Positions 16,091-25,979 of a DNA stretch of 64,000 nt are shown here, one piece after another; the first letter of the stretch is position 1, and every line of letters starts with the position of its first letter. The translations under genes and the position numbers were made by a program. The notes beneath the pieces were generated by a model. The model was not told the origin of the DNA and searched no databases. It was given only the letters and a program-made list of their open reading frames with translations. This DNA comes from a bacterium (GTDB taxonomy: Bacteria; Zhuqueibacterota; Zhuqueibacteria; Residuimicrobiales; Oceaniaggregativiventaceae): positions 62,001-126,000 of the forward strand of contig JAKQNP010000052.1 of assembly GCA_029565675.1 (NCBI GenBank), read 5' to 3'.

Positions 16091-18367
16091 CTATTCACCA
16101 TCTGTTTCGGGCTCGACTTTAGGCATCGCTGTTTCGGGCATTTTAATTTTCAACACAACAGTGGCAAGCGGCGGCAGCTGTAGATTGAGCGAATCGCTGC
16201 GACCATGCCAGGGAACAGGTTCGCTGTGGATGCCGCCATGGTTGCCTTTGTTGCTGCCCCAGTAATAGGCCGAATCCGAGTTGAACACTTCTTCGTAGAA
16301 ACCGGCAACTGGTGCACCGATTCGATAGGATTCGTGATAGTGCGGGGTAAAATTGCATACAAACAGCAGCGTATCATCGACGTGGTCGGTCTTGCGCAGA
16401 AAAGCGATGACGCTGTGATCAGAATCCTGAAAATCGATCCACTCGAATCCGCGATAATCAAAATCGAGAGAGTGGAGAGCCGGCTCTGTTTGCAGCAGAC
16501 GGTTCAGATCACTGACCAGGCGCTGCAAACCCTGGTGCGGCTCGTAATCGAGCAAATGCCAATCCAGACTCTTGTTTTCCTGCCATTCCTGCCATTGGCC
16601 GATTTCCGCACCCATGAACAGCAGTTTCTTGCCGGGATGGCCAAACATGAAAGCCAAAAGAGTGCGCAGGTTGGCGAATTTTTGCCAAAAATCGCCGGGC
16701 ATCTTGTCCAGCAAGGAGCGCTTGCCGTGCACCACCTCGTCATGGCTCAAGACCAGGATGAAATTCTCATGAAAAGCATAGAGCAGAGCAAAAGTGATCA
16801 TGTTGTGGTGATATTTGCGATAGATGGGATCTTTGGAAAAATAGGTCAGAAAATCGTTCATCCAACCCATATTCCATTTGAAATTGAATCCAAGCCCACC
16901 GAGGTAGGTGGGTTTGGAAACGCCCGGCCAGGCGGTCGATTCTTCGGCGATCATCATCACCCCGGGATAATAGCCGAAAACCAACTCGTTCAGGCGTTTG
17001 AGGAAATCGATTGCCTCGAGGTTTTCGCGGCCGCCGTACTGGTTGGGAATCCACTCCCCTGCTTTGCGCGAGTAATCGAGGTAGATCATGGAAGCCACGG
17101 CATCGACCCGCAGCCCATCGATATGGTACTTTTCCAGCCAAAACAAGGCGTTGGCGACGAGAAAATTGCGCACTTCGTTGCGGCCATAATTGAAGATCAA
17201 CGTACCCCAATCCTTGTGCTCGCCTTTTCTGGGATCCTGATGCTCGTAGAGATGCGTACCGTCAAAACTGGCCAGGCCGTGAGCATCCCGCGGAAAATGG
17301 GCCGGTACCCAATCGAGGATGACGCCGATACCATTCTGGTGGCAGTGATCGACAAAAAACTGAAAATCATCGGGGGTGCCAAACCGGGCGGTGGGGGCAA
17401 AATATCCGGTCACCTGATAGCCCCACGACCCGTCCAAGGGGTGTTCGGCGATCGGCAGCAACTCAATGTGGGTATACCCCATTTCCTTGACATAGGCGAC
17501 AAGTTCCCGGCCGAGGTCCCGGTAGGAAAGAAAATCCTCTCCCTCCTGCCCTTTTCGTTTCCACGATCCCAGATGCACCTCATAGATCGAGATCGGTTGT
17601 TGCAACGGATTTCGGCGGCGCCGTTCTTCGAGGTACTCGGTGTCGCCCCAGGAGTAACCGTCCACATCGGTGACGATCGAGGCGGTCTGCGGTCTTTTTT
17701 CAAAAGCCAGACCGTAAGGATCGGACTTGATCATCCTGTTGCCGGCTTGATCCTTGATCTCGAATTTGTATTTTTCTCCAACGCCGATATCGGGAACAAA
17801 GAGTTCCCAAATTCCCGATCCGCCGAGCACCCGCATCTGATGTTTACCGCCATGCCACTGATTGAAGTCGCCGATTATGCTGACATTGCGGGCATTCGGC
17901 GCCCAGACAGCAAAATAGACACCAGCTACACCTTCGACGCTCAGGGGATGAGCGCCCAATTTTTCATAGATCTTGTGGTGATCGCCCATGGCAAAAAGAT
18001 AACGATCCAAATCGCTGATCTGCGGTAAAAAGAAATAAGGATCGTGTATATATCGTTCGTGGCCATTTTCAGCGATAACGCGGAATTGATAGACACTCAA
18101 ATCTTTCCAATCGCTCATCACGCATTCGAAAAAGTGGGGATTGTGCGTTTGGTGCATCGGATATTCAGAATGGTCCTGGGGTCTGCGGACAAAAACTTGT
18201 GCCGCGTCCGGGAGCCAGGCTCGGATGACCCAGAATTCATGGTTGCCGACCGTTACCCGGTGCGGACCAAGTATGGTGAATGGGTCGTGGTGCAAATTGC
18301 GGGCAATCTTTTCGACATCCTGCATTGAGACCGAGGGGGAAGTCGAATATTCTGCATCAGCGGTCAT
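16091..18367 (-). CDS. glgB: 1,4-alpha-glucan branching enzyme
   Basis: The 758-residue enzyme makes alpha-1,6 branches in glycogen. It has an N-terminal branching-enzyme domain, a CBM48 module ([20 protein letters not shown]), a GH13 barrel and a C-terminal beta domain. Catalytic regions are visible: [10 protein letters not shown], the nucleophile in [10 protein letters not shown], the acid/base in MIAEEST and VLSHDEV. Length matches the long GlgB form with the extra N-terminal domain. TAGGAGCG precedes the ATG. It follows the methyltransferase gene by eight bases. No other glycogen genes are in the window. Confidence 0.97.
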   Translation of the reverse strand: MTADAEYSTSPSVSMQDVEKIARNLHHDPFTILGPHRVTVGNHEFWVIRAWLPDAAQVFVRRPQDHSEYPMHQTHNPHFFECVMSDWKDLSVYQFRVIAENGHERYIHDPYFFLPQISDLDRYLFAMGDHHKIYEKLGAHPLSVEGVAGVYFAVWAPNARNVSIIGDFNQWHGGKHQMRVLGGSGIWELFVPDIGVGEKYKFEIKDQAGNRMIKSDPYGLAFEKRPQTASIVTDVDGYSWGDTEYLEERRRRNPLQQPISIYEVHLGSWKRKGQEGEDFLSYRDLGRELVAYVKEMGYTHIELLPIAEHPLDGSWGYQVTGYFAPTARFGTPDDFQFFVDHCHQNGIGVILDWVPAHFPRDAHGLASFDGTHLYEHQDPRKGEHKDWGTLIFNYGRNEVRNFLVANALFWLEKYHIDGLRVDAVASMIYLDYSRKAGEWIPNQYGGRENLEAIDFLKRLNELVFGYYPGVMMIAEESTAWPGVSKPTYLGGLGFNFKWNMGWMNDFLTYFSKDPIYRKYHHNMITFALLYAFHENFILVLSHDEVVHGKRSLLDKMPGDFWQKFANLRTLLAFMFGHPGKKLLFMGAEIGQWQEWQENKSLDWHLLDYEPHQGLQRLVSDLNRLLQTEPALHSLDFDYRGFEWIDFQDSDHSVIAFLRKTDHVDDTLLFVCNFTPHYHESYRIGAPVAGFYEEVFNSDSAYYWGSNKGNHGGIHSEPVPWHGRSDSLNLQLPPLATVVLKIKMPETAMPKVEPETDGE

Positions 18368-18376
18368 GATTCGCTC

Positions 18377-19348
18377 CTATGATTTGGGCCTAGCCCTGAC
18401 AAATAGATGGTCTCCGCGCAACCAACCGCACTCCACCAGAAACTCGTCCATTCGTTTGAGCAATCTGATGAGCAGTTGTCGGTATTTGTTGCGAACGCGC
18501 AAATCGCCGACAATGGCAGAGCGAAAGCCGATGGCGGTGTGTTGGCGCTTTTCGATCAATTGAAAGTGTTGCACAGTCAGGCGAAACAGATTGCCCTCAG
18601 CCACCCCTTCAAACGGCGACCGGTTTCGCATCTCGACCTGGATATGGTCGATGCCGTAAAAAGCGATGCGCAATTTTTCGCGATAACTGACATGGGTAGG
18701 GAGCATAAAATAAAGCACTCCGCCGAGCAAACGATTTGCCAGCGGTTGGCCGTCGGTATCGGAGTAGATCATTTCCCCGCCACGGCGCAAAGCTCCAGCG
18801 ATCTGTCTCATGAGCCTGGGCAATTGAACGATGTGATGCAGACCATCCCAGGCAACTATCGCATCATAATGACCAGCCGGAAGAACGATGGTGTTCAGAT
18901 CCGCACAGCGATAGGTCACATCGATTGGCCCTTCGGTTTGCCGGCATTGATCTGCAAAATCGCGCGCCAGACGCAGCGCCCTTTCACTGATATCGATACC
19001 GGTAACCCGGTGTCCCTGCCGCGCCAGTTCCAGGCACAAACCACCCGCGCCGCAAGCCAGCACCAGCACTTCTGCAGGTTGGGCAATGGCGCCAACTGCA
19101 GCAAACAGCTGGTTGTACCATTTGCCGTTCATCAATCGCTCAGCTGCAGGATCGTAGCTCTGCAGTTGCGGCAAGCCTTTTCCACGAAAAACCTTCAACC
19201 GCACGGCGCGCTGTTGGTCAGCGATAAAGGGGATGCCCGCCGCGGCCGCTTTCTCAGCTTCTTCTCCCCAATAATTGGCTTCTTGCACCAGGGCCTGGTG
19301 ATAGTTTATAGTTTTTAATTGCTTGTATTTTTTATTTTTATCTACCAT
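18377..19348 (-). CDS. Class I SAM-dependent methyltransferase
   Basis: The 323-residue protein has a Rossmann-type methyltransferase core (about 90-220). Motif I is VLVLACGAGGLCLELA, followed by the acidic strand end VTGIDIS and the post-I region YDAIVAWDGLHHI. The first 80 residues and the last 90 are outside the core and may select the substrate, which is unknown. Its ATG directly follows the TAA of the barrel protein gene (TAAATG), and glgB starts nine bases after its stop. The three genes are therefore likely one transcript, though their functions share no obvious link. Confidence 0.88.
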   Translation of the reverse strand: MVDKNKKYKQLKTINYHQALVQEANYWGEEAEKAAAAGIPFIADQQRAVRLKVFRGKGLPQLQSYDPAAERLMNGKWYNQLFAAVGAIAQPAEVLVLACGAGGLCLELARQGHRVTGIDISERALRLARDFADQCRQTEGPIDVTYRCADLNTIVLPAGHYDAIVAWDGLHHIVQLPRLMRQIAGALRRGGEMIYSDTDGQPLANRLLGGVLYFMLPTHVSYREKLRIAFYGIDHIQVEMRNRSPFEGVAEGNLFRLTVQHFQLIEKRQHTAIGFRSAIVGDLRVRNKYRQLLIRLLKRMDEFLVECGWLRGDHLFVRARPKS

Positions 19349-19993
19349 TTAGCGAAGGGAAAACAACACTCCCAGTGTAAAGACGATAGTCGTAGCGTCG
19401 CTTTCAAGATCGATATATCCATCAGCATCATTGTTGACAAAAGACCTTTTTACCGCATTGTTGATTGTCTGATATTTGAATCCGACATCCAGTCGTGGTC
19501 CGATTCGGATATCCACATTAAAACCGGCAGAGATATCCCAGCCGAAATTGGTCTGGCTGGAGGTCGTTTTGGATCCATAAAGGCCGGAATAATAGTCATA
19601 GAGCGAGGTAACCGATCGATAATTAAAGACTCCCGCCATCGGCGCCAAATAGAAATAAAACGCCCGCACCTGTTTGCCCAGCTCAGGCCCCATGGTGAGC
19701 TGAAAGGATTCATTGCGCGTCTGGTAGGTGGCCATTCCATAGCTCCAAAAATCGCCTTCGCCAAATGAAAGATAGGCCAGATCGGCGCGCAGATGCAGCC
19801 AGTCCCGGCCAAGCGGGTCAAAGAGCAATTTCGCTCCCAGCCCTTCACCGAGGCCGGAAACATTGGCAAAATCCTGCTGTGGAATGGAAAAAACCATTTG
19901 TGGGCCGAGCGCCCAATCCGGCAAATCTTGCGCCTGCACCGCGGCAACCGTCAAAGCCAACCCGAAAACAAGAGCCGTGAATTTGCCTTTCAT
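19349..19993 (-). CDS. Outer-membrane beta-barrel-like protein
   Basis: The 214-residue protein starts with a typical signal peptide (MKGKFTALVFGLALTVAAVQA, cleavage after AQA expected). The rest is rich in alternating aromatic and polar strands such as DIRIGPRLDVGFKYQ, ending in VFTLGVLFSLR. That pattern fits a small eight-stranded OmpA/OmpX-like barrel (PF13505-type), but no specific family is certain. AGGAGAAAGGGA lies just upstream of the ATG at 19993; the longer frame to 20035 is unlikely. It is the first gene of the barrel-methyltransferase-glgB transcript. Confidence 0.8.
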   Translation of the reverse strand: MKGKFTALVFGLALTVAAVQAQDLPDWALGPQMVFSIPQQDFANVSGLGEGLGAKLLFDPLGRDWLHLRADLAYLSFGEGDFWSYGMATYQTRNESFQLTMGPELGKQVRAFYFYLAPMAGVFNYRSVTSLYDYYSGLYGSKTTSSQTNFGWDISAGFNVDIRIGPRLDVGFKYQTINNAVKRSFVNNDADGYIDLESDATTIVFTLGVLFSLR

Positions 19994-20254
19994 TCCCTTT
20001 CTCCTAAGCGAATCAGAAAACCAATCTCGTGCCAAGATCGAGATAAAACTATTTGCGAAGAGTCCGGGAATGCATCAAAATGCTCCACTTGAAAACAGAG
20101 AAGCATTCAACATTTGCCGGGAATTTCAAGATAAACTATTTTTGCGCATTGGGCAAGGGTATTTTTACTTTTGAAAAAACTACACCGGTTGTCTGCAGAT
20201 CGGTTCAAGCGCGCACGAGCACGAACGTTTTTTTGCCTTCGGCAGGAAACTCGA

Positions 20255-21457
20255 TCAGAGTTGTTCTGCACGCCGCTTGCCCGGCGCAGGTACTCGCCAG
20301 ATCGTCGCCACGATATCCGGTTTGTGGCGGTTGGGATCCGGAGGACTCATGCGTTGATCGCGATCACGCAGATCGGGCTGATAATAGACCGTCAGCACTT
20401 TGCCTGGCTCCAGTTCGATTGAAGCTGGGTAGCCGAGATCGGAATTGATCGTGTCATCGCGCAAGATCACCTCGTCGGCAAGATCCCAATTCACGCCGTC
20501 GTTGCTGATGCAAGCGCGCTGGCCGTATGGCGGTCGGCGATATCCGTAGGAGCAGAGCGCGCGGCCATCCTGCAGCAAAAGCAGATGCGGAGGAAAGCCC
20601 CAGAGCGGTGTCTGGAAAGGCTGGGCCCAGGTTTGTCCATGATCGTCCGAATAGGTTCCCCACATCCGGCACTTTTCATCCTGGTCATGATAGGGTATGG
20701 CCGTGGCGCGCATCATCATCACCACCCGTCCGGAAGGCATCTGCAGGATGTGCGGTTCGCCGAAGCGCAGCGAGTCGGCCCGATCTGCAGGTGGAGAGAT
20801 GAGGGCGAGAAACTCCGGCGCATCGTCAACAGAGTCGAGGCGATAGACTTCCACGGATTGAAATTGATTGCGGTAGGAAGCGAGCAGAATCCTGCCGTCG
20901 TTTAATTGGATGCCGCCGTGGATGGTATCCAGACCGCGACGGGGGTTGGACCACGTATGGCCGTTATCCCTCGATTCGATCATCCAGGCGCCGGCCATAT
21001 CGACAGCCGTGCGATAGTCCTCTTTTTCGACATGCTCTAGCCACCGATCCAGGACTTGCGGTTCGTAGGCGTTTTTCGGCAATTTTTCATAATAATCGCG
21101 GGTAAACTGGTAGGTGTACAGATGCACAAGGATCCGGCCGTCGCGCAGCACGGTCATGCCGCATTCGCGGTCATCGAGAATCGTATCAAAGATCACATGC
21201 GGTCCCTGCCAGGTAAGACCGTTGTCCGATGAACGCATCAAAACGATTTGACCATCCGGAGCCAGATGTTCTTCGCTGCGGCAAAAGGTGACGAGCAGAT
21301 CACCGTTGGCCGCCCGGATGATCGACGGCCAGGCGCAATACTCCGATCGGGCAGAATAGATGGTCACCTGATCCTGCACAGAAGATGCGCTTTGCCGGCA
21401 TTCGCTCAACAGCACCACCAGTGCGGCAAACAGCAACAGAACAGTCAGTTTTTTCAC
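20255..21457 (-). CDS. Sialidase/BNR-repeat lipoprotein
   Basis: The 400-residue protein has a lipoprotein signal with the lipobox LLSEC, so it should be anchored in a membrane and exposed. The mature part is a sialidase-like beta-propeller: Asp-box motifs SSDNGLTW, SRDNGHTW, SDDHGQTW and ISNDGVNW are spaced through it. Exo-sialidases also need an arginine triad and a Tyr/Glu pair, which I cannot place with confidence, so other propeller hydrolases are possible. The start is GTG at 21457 with GGAGG seven bases upstream. It is divergent from an SSS symporter, suggesting release and uptake of a monosaccharide. Confidence 0.85.
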   Translation of the reverse strand: MKKLTVLLLFAALVVLLSECRQSASSVQDQVTIYSARSEYCAWPSIIRAANGDLLVTFCRSEEHLAPDGQIVLMRSSDNGLTWQGPHVIFDTILDDRECGMTVLRDGRILVHLYTYQFTRDYYEKLPKNAYEPQVLDRWLEHVEKEDYRTAVDMAGAWMIESRDNGHTWSNPRRGLDTIHGGIQLNDGRILLASYRNQFQSVEVYRLDSVDDAPEFLALISPPADRADSLRFGEPHILQMPSGRVVMMMRATAIPYHDQDEKCRMWGTYSDDHGQTWAQPFQTPLWGFPPHLLLLQDGRALCSYGYRRPPYGQRACISNDGVNWDLADEVILRDDTINSDLGYPASIELEPGKVLTVYYQPDLRDRDQRMSPPDPNRHKPDIVATIWRVPAPGKRRAEQL

Positions 21458-21687
21458 GCAAAACCTCCATTTGGGAAATAGGCGGCGCAGTTAAATTTCG
21501 CGCTTTATCGTCGGAATTGAACCAAATCGGCCATTCGATCGGCATGCAGAGCACCAATCCGCTGCGCATCCAGACTCGAAACAACAGGAACAATCAATTC
21601 TCTTGCACTTTTTCCATTTTTTTTCGACCTTGCTTTTTCCTTGTCAGACGCCGGTCGCAGTCTCAAAATCTGAGGAAAGGATCACCG

Positions 21688-23472
21688 ATGCAGATGCTCG
21701 ATATTGCCATCATCATGGGCTACCTAGTCCTGGTTATTGTGATTGGATTCTGGATTTCCCGACGCGCCAGCCAGAATCTGGATACCTATTTTCTCGGCGG
21801 GAAATCGGTTCACTGGTCGTTGCTCGGCATTTCGAACGCCACTTCCATGAACGATCTGAGCGGCACCATGTGGCTGGTCTTTGTTGTTTTCGTCTATGGC
21901 ATGAAAGGCCTCTGGATGCCGTGGGTTTGGGTTACCTTTAACCAGGTTTTTTACATGGTCTATCTGTCGATCTGGATTCGGCGGTCCAATGTTTTGACCG
22001 GCGCCGAATGGATTTCCACCCGTTTTGGCAACGGCATCGGCGGTAATCTGTGCCATATCAGCGTGGTCTTTTTTGCCTTTATCAGCGTGATCGGGTTTTT
22101 ATCTTACAGTTTTCAGGGAGTCGGCAAATTCGCTGCTGTTTTTTTGCCCTGGGACTGGTCTCCGCACATGTATGCCATTATTTTAATGTCGATCACGACA
22201 CTTTATGTGATCCTGGGCGGCATGTACAGCGTTGTCCTCACCGACATTGTGCAATTCATTATCATGACAATTACATCTGTGGTCATCGGCGCCATCGCGA
22301 TAATGCGCATTTCGCCGGAAATGCTGCGCGCTGCAGTGCCGGAGGGTTGGCTTAATCTCTGGTTTGGCTGGCGATTGAACCTCGACTGGTCGGCTGTCAT
22401 CCCATCTGTGAACAGCCAGATCGCCCGGGACGGCTATGAATTGTTTACGATCTTTATCGGCATGGTGCTGTTCAAGGGGATCCTGGTCAGCATGGCCGGC
22501 CCGGGGCCAAACTATGACATGCAAAGGGTGCTGGCCGCTCGTGATGCGAAATCGGCCGCCTTGATGAGCGGAGTCGTCAATTTTGCCATCCTGCCGCGCT
22601 GGATAATGACTCCTGCCATTGCGATCATCGCCCTGGTCTTTTTTCGGCCACAATTGCTGGCCATGGGAAGCAACATCGATTTTGAACAGATTTTGCCTTA
22701 TGTGATTGCCGAGTTTCTTCCCGTCGGACTGATCGGTTTGTTCATCGCCGGACTGTTGGCTGCCTTTATGTCCACCTTTGATTCCACAGTCAACGCCGGA
22801 GCAGCTTATCTGGTCAACGACATCTACAAGAAATATTTTCGGCCGCAAGCTCCGGAAAAGCGCTACATTGCAATCAGTTATGGCGTCAGCATCGCACTGG
22901 TGGCGCTGGGCATAGGCTTTGGCTTGATGTCCAGTTCGATCCACCGTATCACAGAATGGTTGGTCTTTGGGCTATACGGCGGCTATACCGCGCCGAATGT
23001 GCTCAAATGGCATTGGTGGCGGTTAAATGCCTTTGGCTATTTTGGCGGCATGATCGGCGGTGTCGTTGCGGCTCTCTTCCTGCCGCTGCTCTTTCCATCG
23101 CTGTCGGCGGTCAACAGCTTTCCGCTTATTCTGGCGATTGGTACTTTGGCCAGCATTTCGATCAGCCTTGCCACTCCGCCCGACCCGGAAGAGGTGTTGA
23201 TCTCTTTCTATAAAAGCGTGCGGCCCTGGGGCTTCTGGCAACCCATTCATGTCAAAGCAGTGGCACAGGATCCGAATTTTGTCAATGACTCGTGCTTTCG
23301 GCGCGATATGGTCAATGTCGGCGTGGGAATCATCTGGCAGTTGGCGCTCCGCCTGATTCCCGTCTATCTGGTCTTGCGTTTGTTCGGCAATCTGGCAGCC
23401 TGGCTTGTGGTTGCGCTGTTGACCAGCTGGTTTTTAAAAACCAACTGGTACGACCGCCTGCAAAAGGATTGA
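21688..23472 (+). CDS. Sodium:solute symporter (SSS family)
   Basis: The 594-residue inner-membrane protein has the SSS fold with about 13-14 hydrophobic segments, starting MLDIAIIMGYLVLVIVIGFW. Family marks include SRRASQNLDTYFLGGKS, GMYSVVLTDIVQF and AFMSTFDSTVNAGAAYLVND, the last in the region that forms part of the sodium site. The substrate is not predictable from sequence; a sugar or sugar acid is likely because of the divergent sialidase-like gene. GAGGAAAGG precedes the ATG at 21688; the much longer open frame upstream is not credible. Confidence 0.93.
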   Translation: MQMLDIAIIMGYLVLVIVIGFWISRRASQNLDTYFLGGKSVHWSLLGISNATSMNDLSGTMWLVFVVFVYGMKGLWMPWVWVTFNQVFYMVYLSIWIRRSNVLTGAEWISTRFGNGIGGNLCHISVVFFAFISVIGFLSYSFQGVGKFAAVFLPWDWSPHMYAIILMSITTLYVILGGMYSVVLTDIVQFIIMTITSVVIGAIAIMRISPEMLRAAVPEGWLNLWFGWRLNLDWSAVIPSVNSQIARDGYELFTIFIGMVLFKGILVSMAGPGPNYDMQRVLAARDAKSAALMSGVVNFAILPRWIMTPAIAIIALVFFRPQLLAMGSNIDFEQILPYVIAEFLPVGLIGLFIAGLLAAFMSTFDSTVNAGAAYLVNDIYKKYFRPQAPEKRYIAISYGVSIALVALGIGFGLMSSSIHRITEWLVFGLYGGYTAPNVLKWHWWRLNAFGYFGGMIGGVVAALFLPLLFPSLSAVNSFPLILAIGTLASISISLATPPDPEEVLISFYKSVRPWGFWQPIHVKAVAQDPNFVNDSCFRRDMVNVGVGIIWQLALRLIPVYLVLRLFGNLAAWLVVALLTSWFLKTNWYDRLQKD

Positions 23473-23496
23473 ATCCGACCGCATCTTGGCATTGGA

Positions 23497-24654
23497 TCAG
23501 TAGGTACAGAGTTTGGCTTCATCGGCATAGGTTTTGATCAGTTCCACTTCGGCATCGAAAAAATGATCTGATGGCGAGAGGATGAATCCACCGCCTTCGC
23601 CGGCTGCTTTAAAGGCACGGCGGACCGCTTGCCGGGTTTCGGCGGGTGTGCAGCCCAGGAAAAAATGGTACTGATCAAATCCCCCGATCATGCAGACCCG
23701 ATCGCCGATGCGGTGTTTGGCTTCTTCCAGATCCACATCGGCACCCATGTCGCGGGGAGTAAAGGTTTCCATTGCGTTCGGATGCATGGCGGCAATATCC
23801 TCCAGAATAGGCATCATGCCGCCGCAGGTGTGATAGACGATGCGCTGGCCGGCCTGTTGCGCCGCCTCGATAATGGGGGCGTCATAGGGCGCGACGAACT
23901 CATTGAACAGGCGCGGGGAAATAACCGTGGTCGAAGCATCGCCGCCGCCGAGCTCGAGCAGATCATACCTGGCCCCGGCAAGCGAGCGGGCGAACGCGAT
24001 TTTGCGGCGCTGCAAAACAGCCAAAAAAGCATGCACCCATTCCGGATCATCCAGCGTTTGCATGATCATCGCTTCGGTGCCGAACAGACAGCAAGCGTCT
24101 TGCCAGCAACCCGGCTGCCCAAAGACCTCAAATCCGGGGATGTGGCCGCGCACCAGCCCGCGCTCGCCATAGGCACCAGCAACACCATTGACCGCAGCCA
24201 CATTGCACACCGGTGTTGGAGCGCACTCGGCGATCACATCGATATCGGATTTTTCCTTGATCAAATGCTCGAAAACCCAGGTGGTCTGCTCATTGCACTG
24301 AGTGACCATGCTCAGGACCTTCTTGGGCGTAACAAAGTCATGGCGGATCGTGGTATATTCCTGATCAGGAATGGGATGGCTGTCGATGCGCCAATGATCG
24401 CTGATGATGCGCTCGCTCTCCAGAAAACCGGGTTTCCCCTGCCGGGGGTCGATAGAATCGCCCGAACCCGGTCTGGCCATATGCGGCACGGTCCAGGTGA
24501 TGGGATCGAGGCCAAAATAGTCAAAAAAATCCTGTGTGCCTATCCCGTTCATGTAGGTATCAAGAAAATATTGCATGATGTGGTGGGTGGTGACCGGCAT
24601 ACGATCAGGGACTCGCCTGTCTAGAGCAGCGATCATGCGCTGTTTGGATGTCAT
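23497..24654 (-). CDS. Uroporphyrinogen decarboxylase-family protein (MtaA/URO-D fold)
   Basis: The 385-residue protein has the URO-D TIM-barrel signature in a divergent form: KQRMIAALDRRVPDRMPV at the N-terminus and YHTCGGMMPILEDI late in the chain. The HxCG motif is the zinc-ligand region of corrinoid and coenzyme M methyltransferases such as MtaA. Proteins of this subgroup in sugar-utilisation loci are usually not haem enzymes, and their substrates are mostly unknown. AGGAGGAG stands at good distance before the ATG at 24654. It is convergent with the SSS gene and divergent from the ABC transporter operon. Confidence 0.85.
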   Translation of the reverse strand: MTSKQRMIAALDRRVPDRMPVTTHHIMQYFLDTYMNGIGTQDFFDYFGLDPITWTVPHMARPGSGDSIDPRQGKPGFLESERIISDHWRIDSHPIPDQEYTTIRHDFVTPKKVLSMVTQCNEQTTWVFEHLIKEKSDIDVIAECAPTPVCNVAAVNGVAGAYGERGLVRGHIPGFEVFGQPGCWQDACCLFGTEAMIMQTLDDPEWVHAFLAVLQRRKIAFARSLAGARYDLLELGGGDASTTVISPRLFNEFVAPYDAPIIEAAQQAGQRIVYHTCGGMMPILEDIAAMHPNAMETFTPRDMGADVDLEEAKHRIGDRVCMIGGFDQYHFFLGCTPAETRQAVRRAFKAAGEGGGFILSPSDHFFDAEVELIKTYADEAKLCTY

Positions 24655-24971
24655 CTTACACTCCTCCTTAATGGACATGATGGCAAGGGTATCGAATCGG
24701 GATCGAGACTCGCAAGGTTCAGGGATGGTCACAGATATCAGCGTTTGGGATCGATCTTATTCCAGAAACAACAAGCGCTTCTTGGGCGCGCACCGCAATG
24801 GGAACCCAAGATCGCCAGAAAAGTAAGCAAAAAGCGGCAAATGTCAAAACACTTTCCCAGCTTTGGGTTAGCTGTTTTTATCCCCCCAGGCAACAAGCGA
24901 TTGTATTTTTAAAAAATTTGTGTATATTCAATGCAAGGTTAGGCGTCAAACACAATGGAAGGGATTTTCAC
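24655..24971. other. Divergent intergenic region between URO-D gene and ABC operon
   Basis: This 317-base spacer has no supported gene. Its right end is AT-rich and carries a plausible promoter for the ABC operon. Confidence 0.6.
24901..24928 (+). promoter_or_regulatory. Putative promoter of the sugar ABC operon
   Basis: TTGTAT (24901-24906) and TATATT (24923-24928) are separated by 16 bases and lie 44 bases before the ATG of the binding-protein gene. They resemble -35 and -10 elements of a housekeeping promoter. Confidence 0.45.
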
Positions 24972-25979
24972 ATGATCATTTGTCGGTATTTTATTCGTCT
25001 GGGGATGGTGGCGGCGATTGTGATGGTTGCTTTTTTGCAGAGTGCATGTGATGGACAAAAAAAACCATCGGCAGAGAGCCGTTATAAAATCGCCGGTATG
25101 GTGTTCCAGGAAGATCAATTTTTTCGTTTGGTGCGCTTTGGCATGCAAACAGCAGCGCGCGACTACAACGCCGAACTTCTCGAAGCCAACAGCCTGAGCA
25201 AACCAGACAAGGAAATCCAGTTGGTGAATACCTATATTGCCCGCGGTGTCGATGCCATCGTGATCTCGCCGCTCAGCGCCACAGCATCCATAACCGCGCT
25301 GAAACGAGCGCACGCAAAAGGAGTGGTGGTGGTGACCTACAATTCCACCATTGAAGGCGATATTCCCACTTCGTTTGTCGAAAGCGATCAGCGCGACCTG
25401 GGCCGCAAAACCGGAGAAGCGGCGGCGCGTTATATCCAGGAACGGCTTGGCGGCAAGGCAAAGATCGCCATTTTGGCTTTCAAATCGAATTTGCCCGAAC
25501 AAAGCGATGCGCGAACCGGCGGTTTCAAAGAAAAGGTTTTGCAGCTGCCGGGGGTGGAAATCGTCGCCGAGCAGGATGCCTGGATGGCTGAAACCGCGGT
25601 AAAAAAGGCAGGTGACATTCTGACCGCGCATCCGGAACTCGATATTCTGTTCGCTGCCAACGAAGGCGGTACGGTGGGATCGGTCATGGCGGTAAAAAAC
25701 AGCGGCAACGCCGGCAAAGTGGTGGTATTCGGCACCGATGTCAGCGAGCAGCTGATCAACTTTTTATTGTTCGAGGACAATATTCTGCAGGCCATCACCG
25801 GCCAACAACCGTTTGAAATCGGTTACAAGTCGGTGGAAAATGCAGTAAAGGCATTGAAAAAGGAACAGGTCGATGCAAAAATTGCCCTGCCGGGGGTGTT
25901 GTTGAGTCGGCAGGATCCGGAAAACATCCGTCTTTTTCAGACCAAGCTGCAACAACTGATCGCCGGGAGCACCGATTGA
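24972..25979 (+). CDS. Sugar ABC transporter substrate-binding lipoprotein (RbsB-like)
   Basis: The 335-residue protein belongs to the periplasmic-binding type 1 family that captures pentoses, hexoses or inositols. A lipoprotein signal ends in LQSAC, so it is tethered in the periplasm. The core shows IAGMVFQEDQFFRLV, AIVISPLSATAS, KGVVVVTYNS and a late DILFAANEGG segment, as in RbsB-type proteins. GGAAGGGA precedes the ATG at 24972. Its stop overlaps the next gene's start (TTGA). The ligand is unknown, but the linked genes suggest a modified sugar or cyclitol. Confidence 0.93.
   Translation: MIICRYFIRLGMVAAIVMVAFLQSACDGQKKPSAESRYKIAGMVFQEDQFFRLVRFGMQTAARDYNAELLEANSLSKPDKEIQLVNTYIARGVDAIVISPLSATASITALKRAHAKGVVVVTYNSTIEGDIPTSFVESDQRDLGRKTGEAAARYIQERLGGKAKIAILAFKSNLPEQSDARTGGFKEKVLQLPGVEIVAEQDAWMAETAVKKAGDILTAHPELDILFAANEGGTVGSVMAVKNSGNAGKVVVFGTDVSEQLINFLLFEDNILQAITGQQPFEIGYKSVENAVKALKKEQVDAKIALPGVLLSRQDPENIRLFQTKLQQLIAGSTD

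Noticed and set aside
16205-18028. Plus-strand open frame of 607 codons
   Set aside because: It mirrors glgB on the minus strand; the glgB catalytic motifs leave no doubt, and the antisense product is low-complexity.
21385-21687. Long N-terminal extension of the SSS symporter
   Set aside because: It overlaps the divergent sialidase start and contains no transporter-like sequence; the ATG at 21688 follows GAGGAAAGG.
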